Assembly: GCA_947505055.1 (NCBI GenBank)
Contig: CANNLO010000053.1
Location: 1-20,433 of the forward strand
Source: Methylococcaceae bacterium
GTDB lineage: Bacteria > Pseudomonadota > Gammaproteobacteria > Methylococcales > Methylomonadaceae
Length of the DNA: 20,433 nt
Direction: 5' to 3'
Shown here piece after piece: positions 1 to 7,633 of this stretch. The notes beneath the pieces are model-generated. The model made no database searches. It saw only the letters and a list, made by a program, of their open reading frames with translations, and was not told where the DNA came from. Made by a program: the position numbers and the translations under genes. Each line of letters begins with the position of its first letter. The stretch's first letter is position 1.

Positions 1-215
1 GTTAACCCATTATCAATATCAACAGCTAAGAATCCGGCTATTGTGAAATTTGCGGTCAACCGTTTTTTCTTGTACTGAGCACAGAAAGCCGATCCATTCT
101 TGATATGTTGACTTAGCTGTTCGATTGAAATATCAACATTCTCAAATGAGTGGTTGTGTTTTTTTACATCTTCTATCGACTTGTTGATAATATGCGGGTT
201 AATTGCAATCAACAT
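1..215 (-). CDS. Primase-like replication protein, N-terminal fragment (runs off the window)
   Basis: The 5' part of a minus-strand gene; 71 codons are visible and the frame is still open at the window edge. The ATG at 215 has a GGGAG Shine-Dalgarno sequence 7-8 nt upstream. The visible N-terminus reads MLIAINPHIINKS, then an AFCAQYKKKR stretch, then GFLAVDID (D66 and D68). This arrangement resembles the start of archaeo-eukaryotic-type primase/polymerase proteins found on plasmids, prophages and integrated elements, where the DxD pair sits in the catalytic core. That assignment comes from remembered family pattern and rests on only 71 residues. The ATG overlaps the stop of the micro-ORF at 209-325 as ATGTTGA, which would allow translational coupling. 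It could instead be an unrelated element protein. Confidence 0.6.
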   Translation of the reverse strand, partial: MLIAINPHIINKSIEDVKKHNHSFENVDISIEQLSQHIKNGSAFCAQYKKKRLTANFTIAGFLAVDIDNGL

Positions 216-325
216 TTTGTTACTCCCTGTTTTAATAAAACTAATTTGAGATTAACAAGATATTGACTTCCATACTCATAGCGAAAAGTAATATCTACCC
301 GCATTGATTCATCATAAATAGTCAT
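209..325 (-). CDS. Possible 38-residue micro-ORF coupled to the primase-like gene
   Basis: An open frame from ATG at 325 to TGA at 209-211 encodes 38 residues beginning MTIYDESMRVDITFRYEYG. An AGGGA sequence lies about 10 nt before the ATG, so the ribosome site is only fair. The stop overlaps the start of the next gene by 7 nt (ATGTTGA), the usual geometry of translational coupling. I do not recognise the protein. It may be a real small element protein or a leader peptide whose translation drives the primase-like gene; it may also be chance. Confidence 0.4.
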   Translation of the reverse strand: MTIYDESMRVDITFRYEYGSQYLVNLKLVLLKQGVTKC

Positions 326-389
326 GTTCAATTAATCCCTTTGTACATTGCTCCACGGATTCGCTGTCGGTGGGGCTGTTTTTCATCAT

Positions 390-620
390 TTACATCGAAG
401 TGGCTGATCCAGTTGATGTTATCTCAGTAAATAAGCTTTCAACTTCAGCAAGTTTTCGTTTCAAGGCTTGTAATCTCAATGCCCGTTTATCACCAAGGCC
501 AAAGCGTTGATCGACCTTAGCATATATTTCATTTATTTTATTGTGGATTAGTTCCAAGTTTTCACAAATGTACTTCTGTTCGGCAGGTTCAAGTCGGTGT
601 AAGCGTCGTATTCTTGGCAT
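390..620 (-). CDS. Small basic hypothetical protein, 76 aa
   Basis: The ATG at 620 is preceded by a strong AGGAGA ribosome site about 6 nt away, which makes this a convincing small gene. The product starts MPRIRRLHRLEPAEQ and is mostly helical in character, with heptad-like leucines and a run of lysines and arginines in the middle (GDKRALRLQALKRKL). There is no signal peptide, membrane segment or cysteine. I do not recognise the family. It is the first visible gene of the minus-strand series leading to the primase-like gene, with a 64-nt gap to the micro-ORF, so it is probably accessory-element cargo, possibly nucleic-acid binding given its charge. Confidence 0.65.
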   Translation of the reverse strand: MPRIRRLHRLEPAEQKYICENLELIHNKINEIYAKVDQRFGLGDKRALRLQALKRKLAEVESLFTEITSTGSATSM

Positions 621-920
621 TGTGTTCTCCTAAATTGATTAATGTCCGAGTATTTATAACGACTCCCCTCGAACACTCCAAAGTTCGAACTTTCGCCCAA
701 ATCAACTTATTTTGCTTTTGATGGATTTACTTGAAGCATACAGTACTGTTATTAGCAGAATTATTATTCATCAGAATGGGGGTATACCCTACTGAAGAGT
801 TACACCTAATTGATGTCTTGGTAAGTTAGCCCAAGCCACACCCGGCTTACAAGGCATTGAGCCTAATTAAAACCTTATTGTATCGTTTGTCATAATTTAC
901 GTTTTAATAGATAATAAATT
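621..920. other. Intergenic junction between the element-like genes and the comEC remnant
   Basis: About 300 bases without a recognisable gene. The segment holds the presumed promoter region of the minus-strand element genes, an inverted repeat at 669-688, and AT-rich DNA that stops abruptly where ComEC coding sequence begins. No frame here encodes the missing N-terminal part of ComEC: in the comEC frame, stop codons sit at 912-914 and 915-917. The breakpoint therefore lies at or just before about 918. Confidence 0.6.
669..688. promoter_or_regulatory. Inverted repeat TCGAAC-N8-GTTCGA, candidate operator
   Basis: Perfect 6-bp arms (669-674 and 683-688) separated by 8 bp, lying about 50-70 bp upstream of the ATG at 620 of the minus-strand small gene. 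Placement and size fit a dimeric repressor site for the element genes, but 6-bp arms can occur by chance and no regulator gene is visible in the window. Confidence 0.3.
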
Positions 921-2486
921 GTGATTTCGGGTTCTCATATTGGACTTATAGCGGGCTTAGTCTATTTTTTGGTGCTTAAATTATGGGCATGGACTGGCTG
1001 GCTTAAGTTATCGCCTCAAAAGGTTGCCGCTGTATCGGCTGTTTTGGTAGGCGTCTTTTATTCGGGTCTGGCCGGGTTCTCTGTTCCTACCCAGCGCTCT
1101 GTGATCATGTTAACTATCGCTATGGCCGCTATTATTTTACAGAGAAATAATCGTCCGTTAAATACCCTCGCGGTTGCCTTGTTTGGGGTGTTGTTATTTG
1201 ATCCTTTAGCGATTTTAGCCGTTGGATTCTGGTTGTCATTTCTGGCGGTGCTACTGATTGTTTACGGGGTGTCCGGTCGTATGAGTCCACTTGGACATGC
1301 CTGGGGTATAGTTAAATTAAACTGGTTCACGTCAGTAGGTTTGTCACCCTTGCTTCTGCTCTTTTTCCAACAGGTTTCAGTCATTGCGCCATTTGCCAAT
1401 ATGTTTGCTGTGCCTGTTATCAGCTTTCTGGTGGTGCCCTTGGCGCTATTGGCGGTAATTGTTATGTTTATATCCGTAACGCTTGCTGACAAATTGTTTT
1501 ATCTGGTTGATGTTGTATTGCAGGGTTTATGGTGGTTATTGGCTTATATGGCGGAATTGCCAATTGCGACAGTCAATCATGCGCTACCTTCATATTGGGC
1601 ATTATTTTTTTCGGTGCCGGGTGTTTTGCTGTTACTTGCTCCGGTTGGTATTCCAGTCCGATGGCTAAGTCTTGTTATGTTTTTACCGCTGGTTTTTACT
1701 GAGGCAAAAAAACCGGAAACGGGCGCCATTAAAATGACTCTACTTGATGTTGGACAAGGGCTATCTGCGGTTGTTCAGACCAGTAATCATCTACTGGTTT
1801 ATGATGCTGGCGTCAAATTTTCTGAACAAAGTGATAGCGGTCAAAATGTGATTTTGCCTTTTTTGCGGTCACAAGGAGAGGTCAAAATAGACAAGCTTAT
1901 TATCAGTCATGGTGATAACGATCATATCGGCGGTACGGTTTCGATAATGCGAGGGATGACTACTGAGCAAGTCCTGACCAGCGTGCCACAACAATTAAAA
2001 GACTACGCGCCCTTTGAATGTATGGCGGGGCAATCCTGGCAATGGGATGAAGTCGACTTTACTATGTTGTCACCGCATCAGGGATTTGCTTCGGAAAATG
2101 ACAAATCGTGCGTGTTACAAATACAGGCGAAAAATCTTAAAGTGTTGTTGACCGGAGACATCGAGGCGGCAACAGAATCCTGGTTAGTCGAAACTTATGG
2201 TGCGGCGTTAAAAGCAGAGGTTATCCTGGCACCGCATCATGGAAGCAAAACCTCATCCACGCCCGGTTTTCTTCAAGCCATAAAGCCCAAGTATGTTTTA
2301 ATTCCAGCGGGTTACCGTAATCAATTTGGCCATCCTCATAAAGAAGTCCTGGCAAACTATTCTCATGTTAATGCAAAGTGGATGAGTAGTGCCGACAGTG
2401 GAGCTATTACTGTCAATGTTCAAGATAAGGACTTGATAGTGCGGGGAATGCGTGAAACTGAAAGCAAGTATTGGAATATGAAATAG
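921..2486 (+). pseudogene. comEC: comEC (DNA internalization channel), 5'-truncated remnant
   Basis: ComEC is the inner-membrane channel that passes single-stranded DNA into the cytoplasm in natural competence. This 521-residue frame opens with a GTG inside the conserved motif (V/M)ISGSHIGL, which in intact proteins lies well inside the competence domain. The N-terminal OB-like region and first membrane helices are absent, and intact homologues run to roughly 700-800 residues. What remains is several hydrophobic helices (about residues 1-260) and a complete C-terminal metallo-beta-lactamase-like domain: DVGQG at 276-280, HGDNDH at 330-335, a TGDIE motif, PHHGS at 438-442, and GHPH. There is no Shine-Dalgarno sequence before the GTG, and stops lie immediately upstream in frame. 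The conserved metal-binding motifs suggest recent truncation, or retained use of the C-terminal part. Confidence 0.75.
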
Positions 2487-2520
2487 TCCTCAGTAGTCAG
2501 TTTTTCAAACTGCTGAGGAC
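2486..2520. terminator. Hairpin between convergent comEC and carboxypeptidase genes
   Basis: Arms GTCCTCAGTAGT and ACTGCTGAGGAC (2486-2497 and 2509-2520) form a 12-bp stem with one G:U pair and an 11-nt loop. It overlaps the comEC stop codon and lies between two converging genes, so it probably ends transcription from both sides. No clear T-run follows on either strand, so termination may be weak or the stem may act as an mRNA 3' stabiliser. Confidence 0.5.
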
Positions 2521-2550
2521 GAAGGTCAATTGTTAAGCGCGAGTAGCTTT

Positions 2551-3720
2551 TTAGTGGTGATATGTTAGCTTGGTTTTATTGGCCACTTTGGTAACAGTTT
2601 TGGCTTTATAAAAGTTTTTACTTTTAGCCGCTACCTTGTTGGTGACTTTAATAACCGGATTGATATGGTTAATGTTCTTTTTTGTTAAAACGATCGATTT
2701 GTTAAGCTGCTTGATGTTCGACTTGGTTGGAACTGCTGTTTTTTGTCGAATTCTAACCGCAGGTTTGGTGTGTCTGCTATTGGCGTGTACGGATTTATAG
2801 TTACTTGCAATAGAGGTTGGAATTGCATGTGTCGCCGCAGCATTGCCACAATCAAGTTGGTAAGGTGGGGGCGCTGCGGAGTTAGTTGCAATTGTATTAA
2901 TGTTTCTTGCGGGATCGATATTACTTAGGTTGGCGAAACTGGCATCCATTTTTTGTATCATTAGCTGGTAACGTTCATTACTGGTCATGCCGCCCATTAC
3001 TACGCCGATCAGATGTTTGCCGTTTTGATGTGCTGCGCCGATCAAATTGAAACCGGAACCACAAGTAAAGCCAGTTTTCATACCTTCAGCCCCGGGATAC
3101 TTGGCGGTAAATTTATTGATGCCGCGTAATTCAGTGCCTTTAAAGTTAAAACTGTGAGCAGCAAAATAGTGATAATACTCGGGGAAATTGCGTTGTGCTT
3201 TCCAGGCCAAAACCGCCATGTCCCGGGAGGTTGTCACCTGCCAGTTATTGGGCAGGCCGGTAGCGTTCATGAAATGCGAGTTGTACATACCTAAAGAATG
3301 AGCCTTTTCGGTCATGTTAGATGCAAAATTTTCTTCAGTACCGCCCAAATGTTCCGCAAGCACCACTGAAGCATCATTTGCCGATCGGGTAATAATCGCG
3401 AGAATAGCTTCTTCGACGGTTAAATGTTCGCCACGTCTGAGTCCGAGTTTGCTATTGGGTTGTTGTGAGGCATGAGATGATGCAGTTAAAGTATCGTACA
3501 GATGGATTTGCCCTGATTTCAAAGCGTCAAAAGTCATGTACAGGGTCATCAGTTTGGTAAGTGATGCTGGATACCATGATTGCGTGGCTTCGACTTCATG
3601 CAAAATATTGCCGTTATCGGCATCGATAATGATTGCCGCATGGCGGCCATAACTGGTCTCGGATATTGCAAACAGCCACAGGACATTAAAAATAAGTAGC
3701 GTTAATTTAACTTTGGTCAT
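2551..3720 (-). CDS. D-alanyl-D-alanine carboxypeptidase (S11/PBP5 family) with polycationic tail
   Basis: A periplasmic serine peptidase expected to trim the terminal D-Ala from peptidoglycan stem pentapeptides. A signal peptide covers about residues 1-25. All three penicillin-binding motifs are visible: SLTK (S53 nucleophile, K56), SAN (113-115) and KTG (215-217), the last followed by FTCGSGFN. The catalytic domain ends near residue 265. Instead of the usual PBP5 C-terminal beta domain and amphipathic anchor there is a low-complexity extension. Its last 83 residues (307-389) contain 20 Lys/Arg and no Asp or Glu, suggesting electrostatic attachment to anionic cell-wall or membrane polymers. 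The ATG at 3720 has only a weak GAGAA ribosome site. Alternative: a DacD- or PbpG-like endopeptidase of the same family. Confidence 0.9.
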   Translation of the reverse strand: MTKVKLTLLIFNVLWLFAISETSYGRHAAIIIDADNGNILHEVEATQSWYPASLTKLMTLYMTFDALKSGQIHLYDTLTASSHASQQPNSKLGLRRGEHLTVEEAILAIITRSANDASVVLAEHLGGTEENFASNMTEKAHSLGMYNSHFMNATGLPNNWQVTTSRDMAVLAWKAQRNFPEYYHYFAAHSFNFKGTELRGINKFTAKYPGAEGMKTGFTCGSGFNLIGAAHQNGKHLIGVVMGGMTSNERYQLMIQKMDASFANLSNIDPARNINTIATNSAAPPPYQLDCGNAAATHAIPTSIASNYKSVHANSRHTKPAVRIRQKTAVPTKSNIKQLNKSIVLTKKNINHINPVIKVTNKVAAKSKNFYKAKTVTKVANKTKLTYHH

Positions 3721-4131
3721 TTAAAACTGTTCTCAAAAAAAACGATAATCAAAAGCACAAGTGCAAGATGCTGGCCATTAGGTTTGGCCAAACTGTTTAA
3801 AGTCTATAAGGGTATGATATTAGTAAAAGTGGAAGTTCTTGAGCATGAATACACCACATTGTATGTGTTGTAGTTTAAAAAATGACAGATTATAAACTGC
3901 GGTTATAAAAATGGGTAATTAGATTTGCCTTGTTTCAAAGATGATGTCATTAATTCGGCGCAGATAATTCAAATATCGAGATTGATGGCTACGACGTTTA
4001 CTGAAAGAGTTTCTTCAACTGGATTTAAGTAGGGGTACTCTAAACCTGAAAAAATACTGCTGGACAGAGAATGGGATAGGTTTTGCGAAGATGATCAAAG
4101 AGCTTTATGATTTTTTGCCCTTTTGGAGGGA
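3721..4131. other. Intergenic region with no convincing gene
   Basis: About 410 bases upstream of the carboxypeptidase gene and downstream of the small heat-shock gene. It carries two copies of the palindrome TGGCCA (3772-3777 and 3785-3790), the second inside TTGGCCAA, 64 nt from the carboxypeptidase ATG. A short in-frame stretch (3985-4110) is split by a TAG and shows no ribosome site or recognisable product. I see nothing else supportable. Confidence 0.5.
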
Positions 4132-4162
4132 AGGGCTGCCGACTTAGATTATTGGCAGCCCT
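4132..4162 (-). terminator. Hairpin downstream of the small heat-shock gene
   Basis: Perfect 9-bp arms AGGGCTGCC (4132-4140) and GGCAGCCCT (4154-4162) with a 13-nt loop, 13 nt beyond the heat-shock gene's stop codon on the minus strand. The GC-rich stem fits an intrinsic terminator, but the bases that follow on the minus strand are pyrimidine-rich (TTCCCTCC) and not a clean T-run. Confidence 0.5.
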
Positions 4163-4175
4163 AAGTTAATATGGT

Positions 4176-4664
4176 CTATTGAATTTCGATTGTTTTACGT
4201 TTGTTTTTTTCACTTTTAGGAATGATTATTTTTAATATTCCATCGGTAAATGAAGCCTGTGCTTTGTCACCATCGACAGTGTCAGGTAAGGTTAAGGTGC
4301 GGAGGCATTCTCCTCGCATGATTTCGCGCCGTGAATATTTATCTTTTTCTTCATCATTTGTTTGTTCTGTGAGGGTGCGGATGGTAATTGTCTGATGGTT
4401 AATAGAGATTTCGATATTTTCCTTTTTAAATCCAGGCAATGCAGCCTGAACTTCTATGTCATTTTCGTGTTCGATAATGTCAACTCGTAAGATATTCGGT
4501 TCTTCAATGGCAGCCATTCTCCAGGCTGGTTTACGAGGCCATTTGCGTAAAAGAAAATCATCAAAAAAACTATCCATTTCATCAAAGGAAAGTAAACTTC
4601 CCAAAGAAGATGCTGTGGATAAGTCAGGATTTTTTTGAGTTGTATCTAATTCTTTATTTTTCAT
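4176..4664 (-). CDS. Small heat-shock protein, Hsp20/alpha-crystallin family
   Basis: A 162-residue ATP-independent holdase chaperone that binds unfolding proteins in the cytoplasm. The alpha-crystallin domain spans about residues 58-150. Hallmarks are ALPGFKKENIEI (75-86), a CLRTLTLPDTVD strand (120-131), and A-SFTDGILKIIIPK at the end (136-150). The basic C-terminal tail includes the TIEIQ strand with an I-x-I oligomerisation motif. I place the start at ATG 4664, not at a TTG 12 nt upstream, because TTTGGAG lies 7 nt before this ATG and would be covered by the longer reading. The N-terminal region is rich in Phe and Asp (FFDDFLL). It sits 30 nt downstream of a 64-residue gene on the same strand and is probably cotranscribed with it. 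Confidence 0.92.
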   Translation of the reverse strand: MKNKELDTTQKNPDLSTASSLGSLLSFDEMDSFFDDFLLRKWPRKPAWRMAAIEEPNILRVDIIEHENDIEVQAALPGFKKENIEISINHQTITIRTLTEQTNDEEKDKYSRREIMRGECLRTLTLPDTVDGDKAQASFTDGILKIIIPKSEKNKRKTIEIQ

Positions 4665-4694
4665 AATAATCTCCAAAGGGCTAATGGCATGGAT

Positions 4695-4889
4695 TTAAGC
4701 TAAATTTTCGAGATCATCCTTAATCCAGTCATCCAGTTCGTAGCTTAAGGAGCGTTTTCTTTTTTCATTTCTGTAATAAGCTAGTTTGGTGTTTTTGGTA
4801 TCATGATCCTGAGAGTCTATGGTTGAGCTTTTTCTGAAAACATGTATATTTTTGTCTTTGTCTTTAAAGTTTTTTGTAATCACAGTCAT
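4695..4889 (-). CDS. Small charged hypothetical protein, 64 aa, upstream of hsp20
   Basis: The frame encodes MTVITKNFKDKDKN..., then a basic cluster (YYRNEKRKRSLS), and ends in an acidic helix-like segment (YELDDWIKDDLENLA). There is no signal peptide or membrane segment. I do not recognise the family. A GAGAC sequence about 8 nt upstream of the ATG is a modest ribosome site. It lies 30 nt upstream of the small heat-shock gene in the same orientation, which suggests one stress-induced transcript. Confidence 0.6.
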   Translation of the reverse strand: MTVITKNFKDKDKNIHVFRKSSTIDSQDHDTKNTKLAYYRNEKRKRSLSYELDDWIKDDLENLA

Positions 4890-4996
4890 TTTTATTGTCT
4901 CATTTATGAATCTGATTGGTGTCTTGGTTAGGCAGTGCTTCGATATTTTAAATAGAAAAATAAGAAATAATATTGGTGTGAATACGTAGGCTGTTA

Positions 4997-5027
4997 TTTA
5001 TAGTTGTAATTTTGTTCTGGAATTCAA
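4997..5027 (-). promoter_or_regulatory. Candidate promoter for the 64-aa/hsp20 pair
   Basis: Read on the minus strand, TTGAAT (5022-5027) and TATAAA (4997-5002) are separated by 19 bp, about 110 bp upstream of the first gene. The -35 element is part of CTTGAA, which equals the heat-shock sigma-32 -35 consensus, but no CCCCAT-type -10 follows. A sigma-70-type promoter with long spacing is the cautious reading. Confidence 0.3.
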
Positions 5028-5118
5028 GTGTTTTTAAGCGATAGGTGCATGTGTTTATAGCTTGTAAATGTGGTTTAATTGTAAATAATTAAGAAGTTTA
5101 GGTTTGAGTAAATAAAAA

Positions 5119-6792
5119 ATGTTATTGAAATATTGTGTAATTCTCTTTTTAAATGTTTTCTTCGGAATATCACAAATTGAGGCAGATGATTCTAAGGTTG
5201 CAATTGCTACGGCCCACCCTTTGGCGACTGCTGCCGGGTTTGAAATCTTGGCCAAAGGCGGAAATGTTTTTGATGCAGCGGTAGCTATTAGTGCGACATT
5301 GGCGGTCGTTGAGCCTTCCGGTTCAGGTTTGGGTGGAGGGGGTTACTGGTTGTTACACCGTGAACAGGACGGCTTCGAAACGATGATTGACGGTCGGGAA
5401 AAAGCGCCATCGGCAGCTCATCAAACGATGTTTTTGGATAAATCAGGTAAAGTCGATCCAGGTTTGTCGCTGGATGGTGCCTTGGCCGCTGCTATTCCAG
5501 GTTTGCCGGCAGCTTTGGCGCATCTATCTGAAAAATATGGACGTTTGTCATTGGCGGTAAGTCTGCAGCCTGCCATTAGGGCGGCGCAGAACGGTTTTGC
5601 TGTTGGTGAAAGATATCGAAAACTGCTTAAGTTCAGGTCTGAGGTAATAAAAAAAGATTCCAACACTGCCCGGATATTTCTGGTTGATGGCGATATTCCA
5701 AAAGCTTATTCAATACTCCGGCAACCGGATTTAGCTTATACCTTAAAGCAATTGGCTGAGTCTGGTCGCGAAGGATTTTATAGTGGCGAAATAGCCGAGA
5801 AACTGGTCGCTGGGGTTAATAAGGCCGGTGGTATCTGGACAAAGCAGGATCTTGCAGCTTATTCGGTAGTCGAACGAGAACCCGTTAAAGGTATTTATCA
5901 GGGCATAAAAATCACCAGCGCAGCGCCGTCATCTTCTGGTGGTATTGTTTTGCTTGAGGCGTTAAATATTTTGTCTGGCTATGATCTAAACAGGGTTGAT
6001 GAAGTAACCCGGAAGCATCTTGTTGTCGAAGCTATGCGTCGCGCTTATCATGATCGCTCTTTGTATTTGGGTGATCCGGATTTTATCGCCATACCTGTAA
6101 AACGTTTGATAAATGAGGATTACGCCGCCGGTTTACGCAGCAGTCTAAGAATTGACAAGGCTTTGCCCAGCGAGATGTTGTCAGGTGAAATTAAGCCGCA
6201 AACTGAAGGTGATAACACGACACACTTTTCGATTATTGATGCGCAGGGCAATCGGGTTGCGGCAACCTTAAGTATTAATTTTCCCTTTGGTGCAGGTTTG
6301 GTAGCTTCTGGGACCGGTGTTTTATTAAATGATCAAATGGACGATTTTGTCGGTCTGCCTGGCGCAATCAATGGTTATGGTTTGGTCGGTGGGGTCGCCA
6401 ATGCAATAGCCCCGGGCAAAAGAATGTTATCCAGTATGGCGCCAACTTTTTTGGAGGACGAAAAGCATGTTGCTGTTTTGGGGACTCCCGGGGGCAGTCG
6501 AATTATTTCAATGGTATTGTTGGCGGCATTGGATTTTGCTAAAGGTCATGAACCTGATTCATGGGTGCAGGTGCCCCGTTTCCATCATCAATTTCTTCCG
6601 GATGTGCTTGAGTATGAAAAAAATGCAATGACGGAAGAGGAATTGACTGGGCTGGCTAAAATGGGGCATCAGTTGAAAGAAGCGCGATATCATTATGGTG
6701 ATATGCAGGCAGTGCAGCTAAATAAAGCGACGCATCAACTGACCGCAGCCAGTGACAGGCGTGGTGAAGGACGGGCGAGTGTCGAACCCTGA
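5119..6792 (+). CDS. ggt: Gamma-glutamyltransferase (glutathione hydrolase) proenzyme
   Basis: A 557-residue periplasmic N-terminal-nucleophile hydrolase that cleaves gamma-glutamyl bonds, mainly of glutathione, and can transfer the glutamyl group to amino acids or water. A signal peptide covers about residues 1-22 (hydrophobic core then IEADD). The proenzyme should self-cleave before T367 in NTTHFS, the new N-terminus and nucleophile of the small subunit. Other family landmarks are DGREKAP (substrate-carboxylate Arg), NDQMDDF, LSSMAPT and GTPGGSRI. Length matches bacterial GGTs (about 550-580). The ribosome site is poor. The stop overlaps the start of the downstream phosphopantetheinyl transferase by 14 bp, so the two are cotranscribed and probably translationally coupled. 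Confidence 0.95.
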   Translation: MLLKYCVILFLNVFFGISQIEADDSKVAIATAHPLATAAGFEILAKGGNVFDAAVAISATLAVVEPSGSGLGGGGYWLLHREQDGFETMIDGREKAPSAAHQTMFLDKSGKVDPGLSLDGALAAAIPGLPAALAHLSEKYGRLSLAVSLQPAIRAAQNGFAVGERYRKLLKFRSEVIKKDSNTARIFLVDGDIPKAYSILRQPDLAYTLKQLAESGREGFYSGEIAEKLVAGVNKAGGIWTKQDLAAYSVVEREPVKGIYQGIKITSAAPSSSGGIVLLEALNILSGYDLNRVDEVTRKHLVVEAMRRAYHDRSLYLGDPDFIAIPVKRLINEDYAAGLRSSLRIDKALPSEMLSGEIKPQTEGDNTTHFSIIDAQGNRVAATLSINFPFGAGLVASGTGVLLNDQMDDFVGLPGAINGYGLVGGVANAIAPGKRMLSSMAPTFLEDEKHVAVLGTPGGSRIISMVLLAALDFAKGHEPDSWVQVPRFHHQFLPDVLEYEKNAMTEEELTGLAKMGHQLKEARYHYGDMQAVQLNKATHQLTAASDRRGEGRASVEP

Positions 6793-7474
6793 GGCGATTG
6801 AAATATGGCATGGCAATATAATCGCAGAGGATGCTCATTTTCAGGCTTACTGGCGTATTCTTGATTTTATCGAACAAACCCATGCTGCAAAAATAGCAAA
6901 TGAACAGTTACGTAAACGCTATGTTGGGGTGCGTGGTCGCTTAAGAACAATTTTAGCTGAAATACTTAATGAGCAGCCAAGCAAGATAAATATAGAAAAA
7001 ACCGGGCATGGCAAGCCTTATCTTGTCGATCATCCAGAGTTGGTGTTTAATCTATCGCATTCGGCTGGCGTTTTGGTGATCGCTGTAGGTTATAATTGTC
7101 AGTTAGGAGTGGATATAGAAAATTGCAAACCCAGGGCCAATTTATTTGCCTTGGTTGATAAATGTTTTTCTGAAGAAGAATCGATTTATTGGGGCAATCT
7201 GCCCGAGGGGCAAAAAATGTCCGTATTTTATCATTTCTGGACACGTAAAGAAGCCTTTGTTAAAGCCACGGGGCGAGGTATAGCTTTGGGTTTAAGTCAT
7301 TGTGTTATTGATCCGGAAAATCAGACAACGTTTTTAAGGGTTCCTGCTGATTATGGTCCAGCTACAAAATGGCACGTGCGTGATTTGGTTTTGGCTCAGG
7401 GTGTGTGTAGTGCCTTGGTGGCCGATAAGGCGCTTATGAATATCAGAGTCTTTGATTTAGATTCGTCGATTTAA
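6779..7474 (+). CDS. 4'-phosphopantetheinyl transferase, Sfp/Gsp type
   Basis: Transfers the phosphopantetheine arm of coenzyme A to a serine of acyl, peptidyl or aryl carrier proteins. The reading frame opens with several GTG codons; I choose GTG 6779 because AAGGA (6767-6771) lies 7 nt upstream, giving 231 residues starting MSNPEAIEIWHG. Family motifs are FNLSHSAG (about residue 90), GVDIE with metal ligands D112 and E114, and WTRKEAFVKATGRG from W154 with E158 and K162. The size and pseudo-dimeric layout are those of Sfp-type enzymes, not the short AcpS type. It overlaps ggt by 14 bp. No carrier protein, polyketide or peptide synthase gene is in the window, so its target is unknown; it may be the general housekeeping enzyme for secondary carriers. 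Confidence 0.93.
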   Translation: MSNPEAIEIWHGNIIAEDAHFQAYWRILDFIEQTHAAKIANEQLRKRYVGVRGRLRTILAEILNEQPSKINIEKTGHGKPYLVDHPELVFNLSHSAGVLVIAVGYNCQLGVDIENCKPRANLFALVDKCFSEEESIYWGNLPEGQKMSVFYHFWTRKEAFVKATGRGIALGLSHCVIDPENQTTFLRVPADYGPATKWHVRDLVLAQGVCSALVADKALMNIRVFDLDSSI

Positions 7475-7534
7475 GTTTAGCCAATAACTCGTCGATCCAG
7501 TATTAAACAGACCTCAATGGTCCTTTATTTATCC

Positions 7535-7576
7535 CGAAAACACAAAGAGTAAGAGGCTTTAATTCTCATGTTTTCG
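7535..7576. other. Long-loop inverted repeat upstream of gltX
   Basis: Arms CGAAAACA (7535-7542) and TGTTTTCG (7569-7576), 26-nt loop, in the 159-bp gap between the phosphopantetheinyl transferase and gltX. No T-run follows, so I do not call it a terminator; it could be a weak structure in the gltX leader. Confidence 0.25.
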
Positions 7577-7633
7577 TGGCGATAGTCTCTTAAATTTTTA
7601 CATTAAACAGAATTTAACTAACCAAATAATATC

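Noticed and set aside
3985..4110. A short frame split by one TAG (MATTFTERVSSTGFK, stop, then about 25 more codons to TGA), suggesting amber read-through or a broken gene
   Set aside because: There is no ribosome site and no recognisable domain, and a single stop in 41 codons is easily chance; nothing else in the window points to amber recoding.
4117..4136. Hairpin GCCCTT / AAGGGC next to T-run 4111-4116
   Set aside because: The T-run precedes the stem on the plus strand and becomes an A-run after it on the minus strand, so it cannot be an intrinsic terminator; it also competes with the better stem at 4132-4162.
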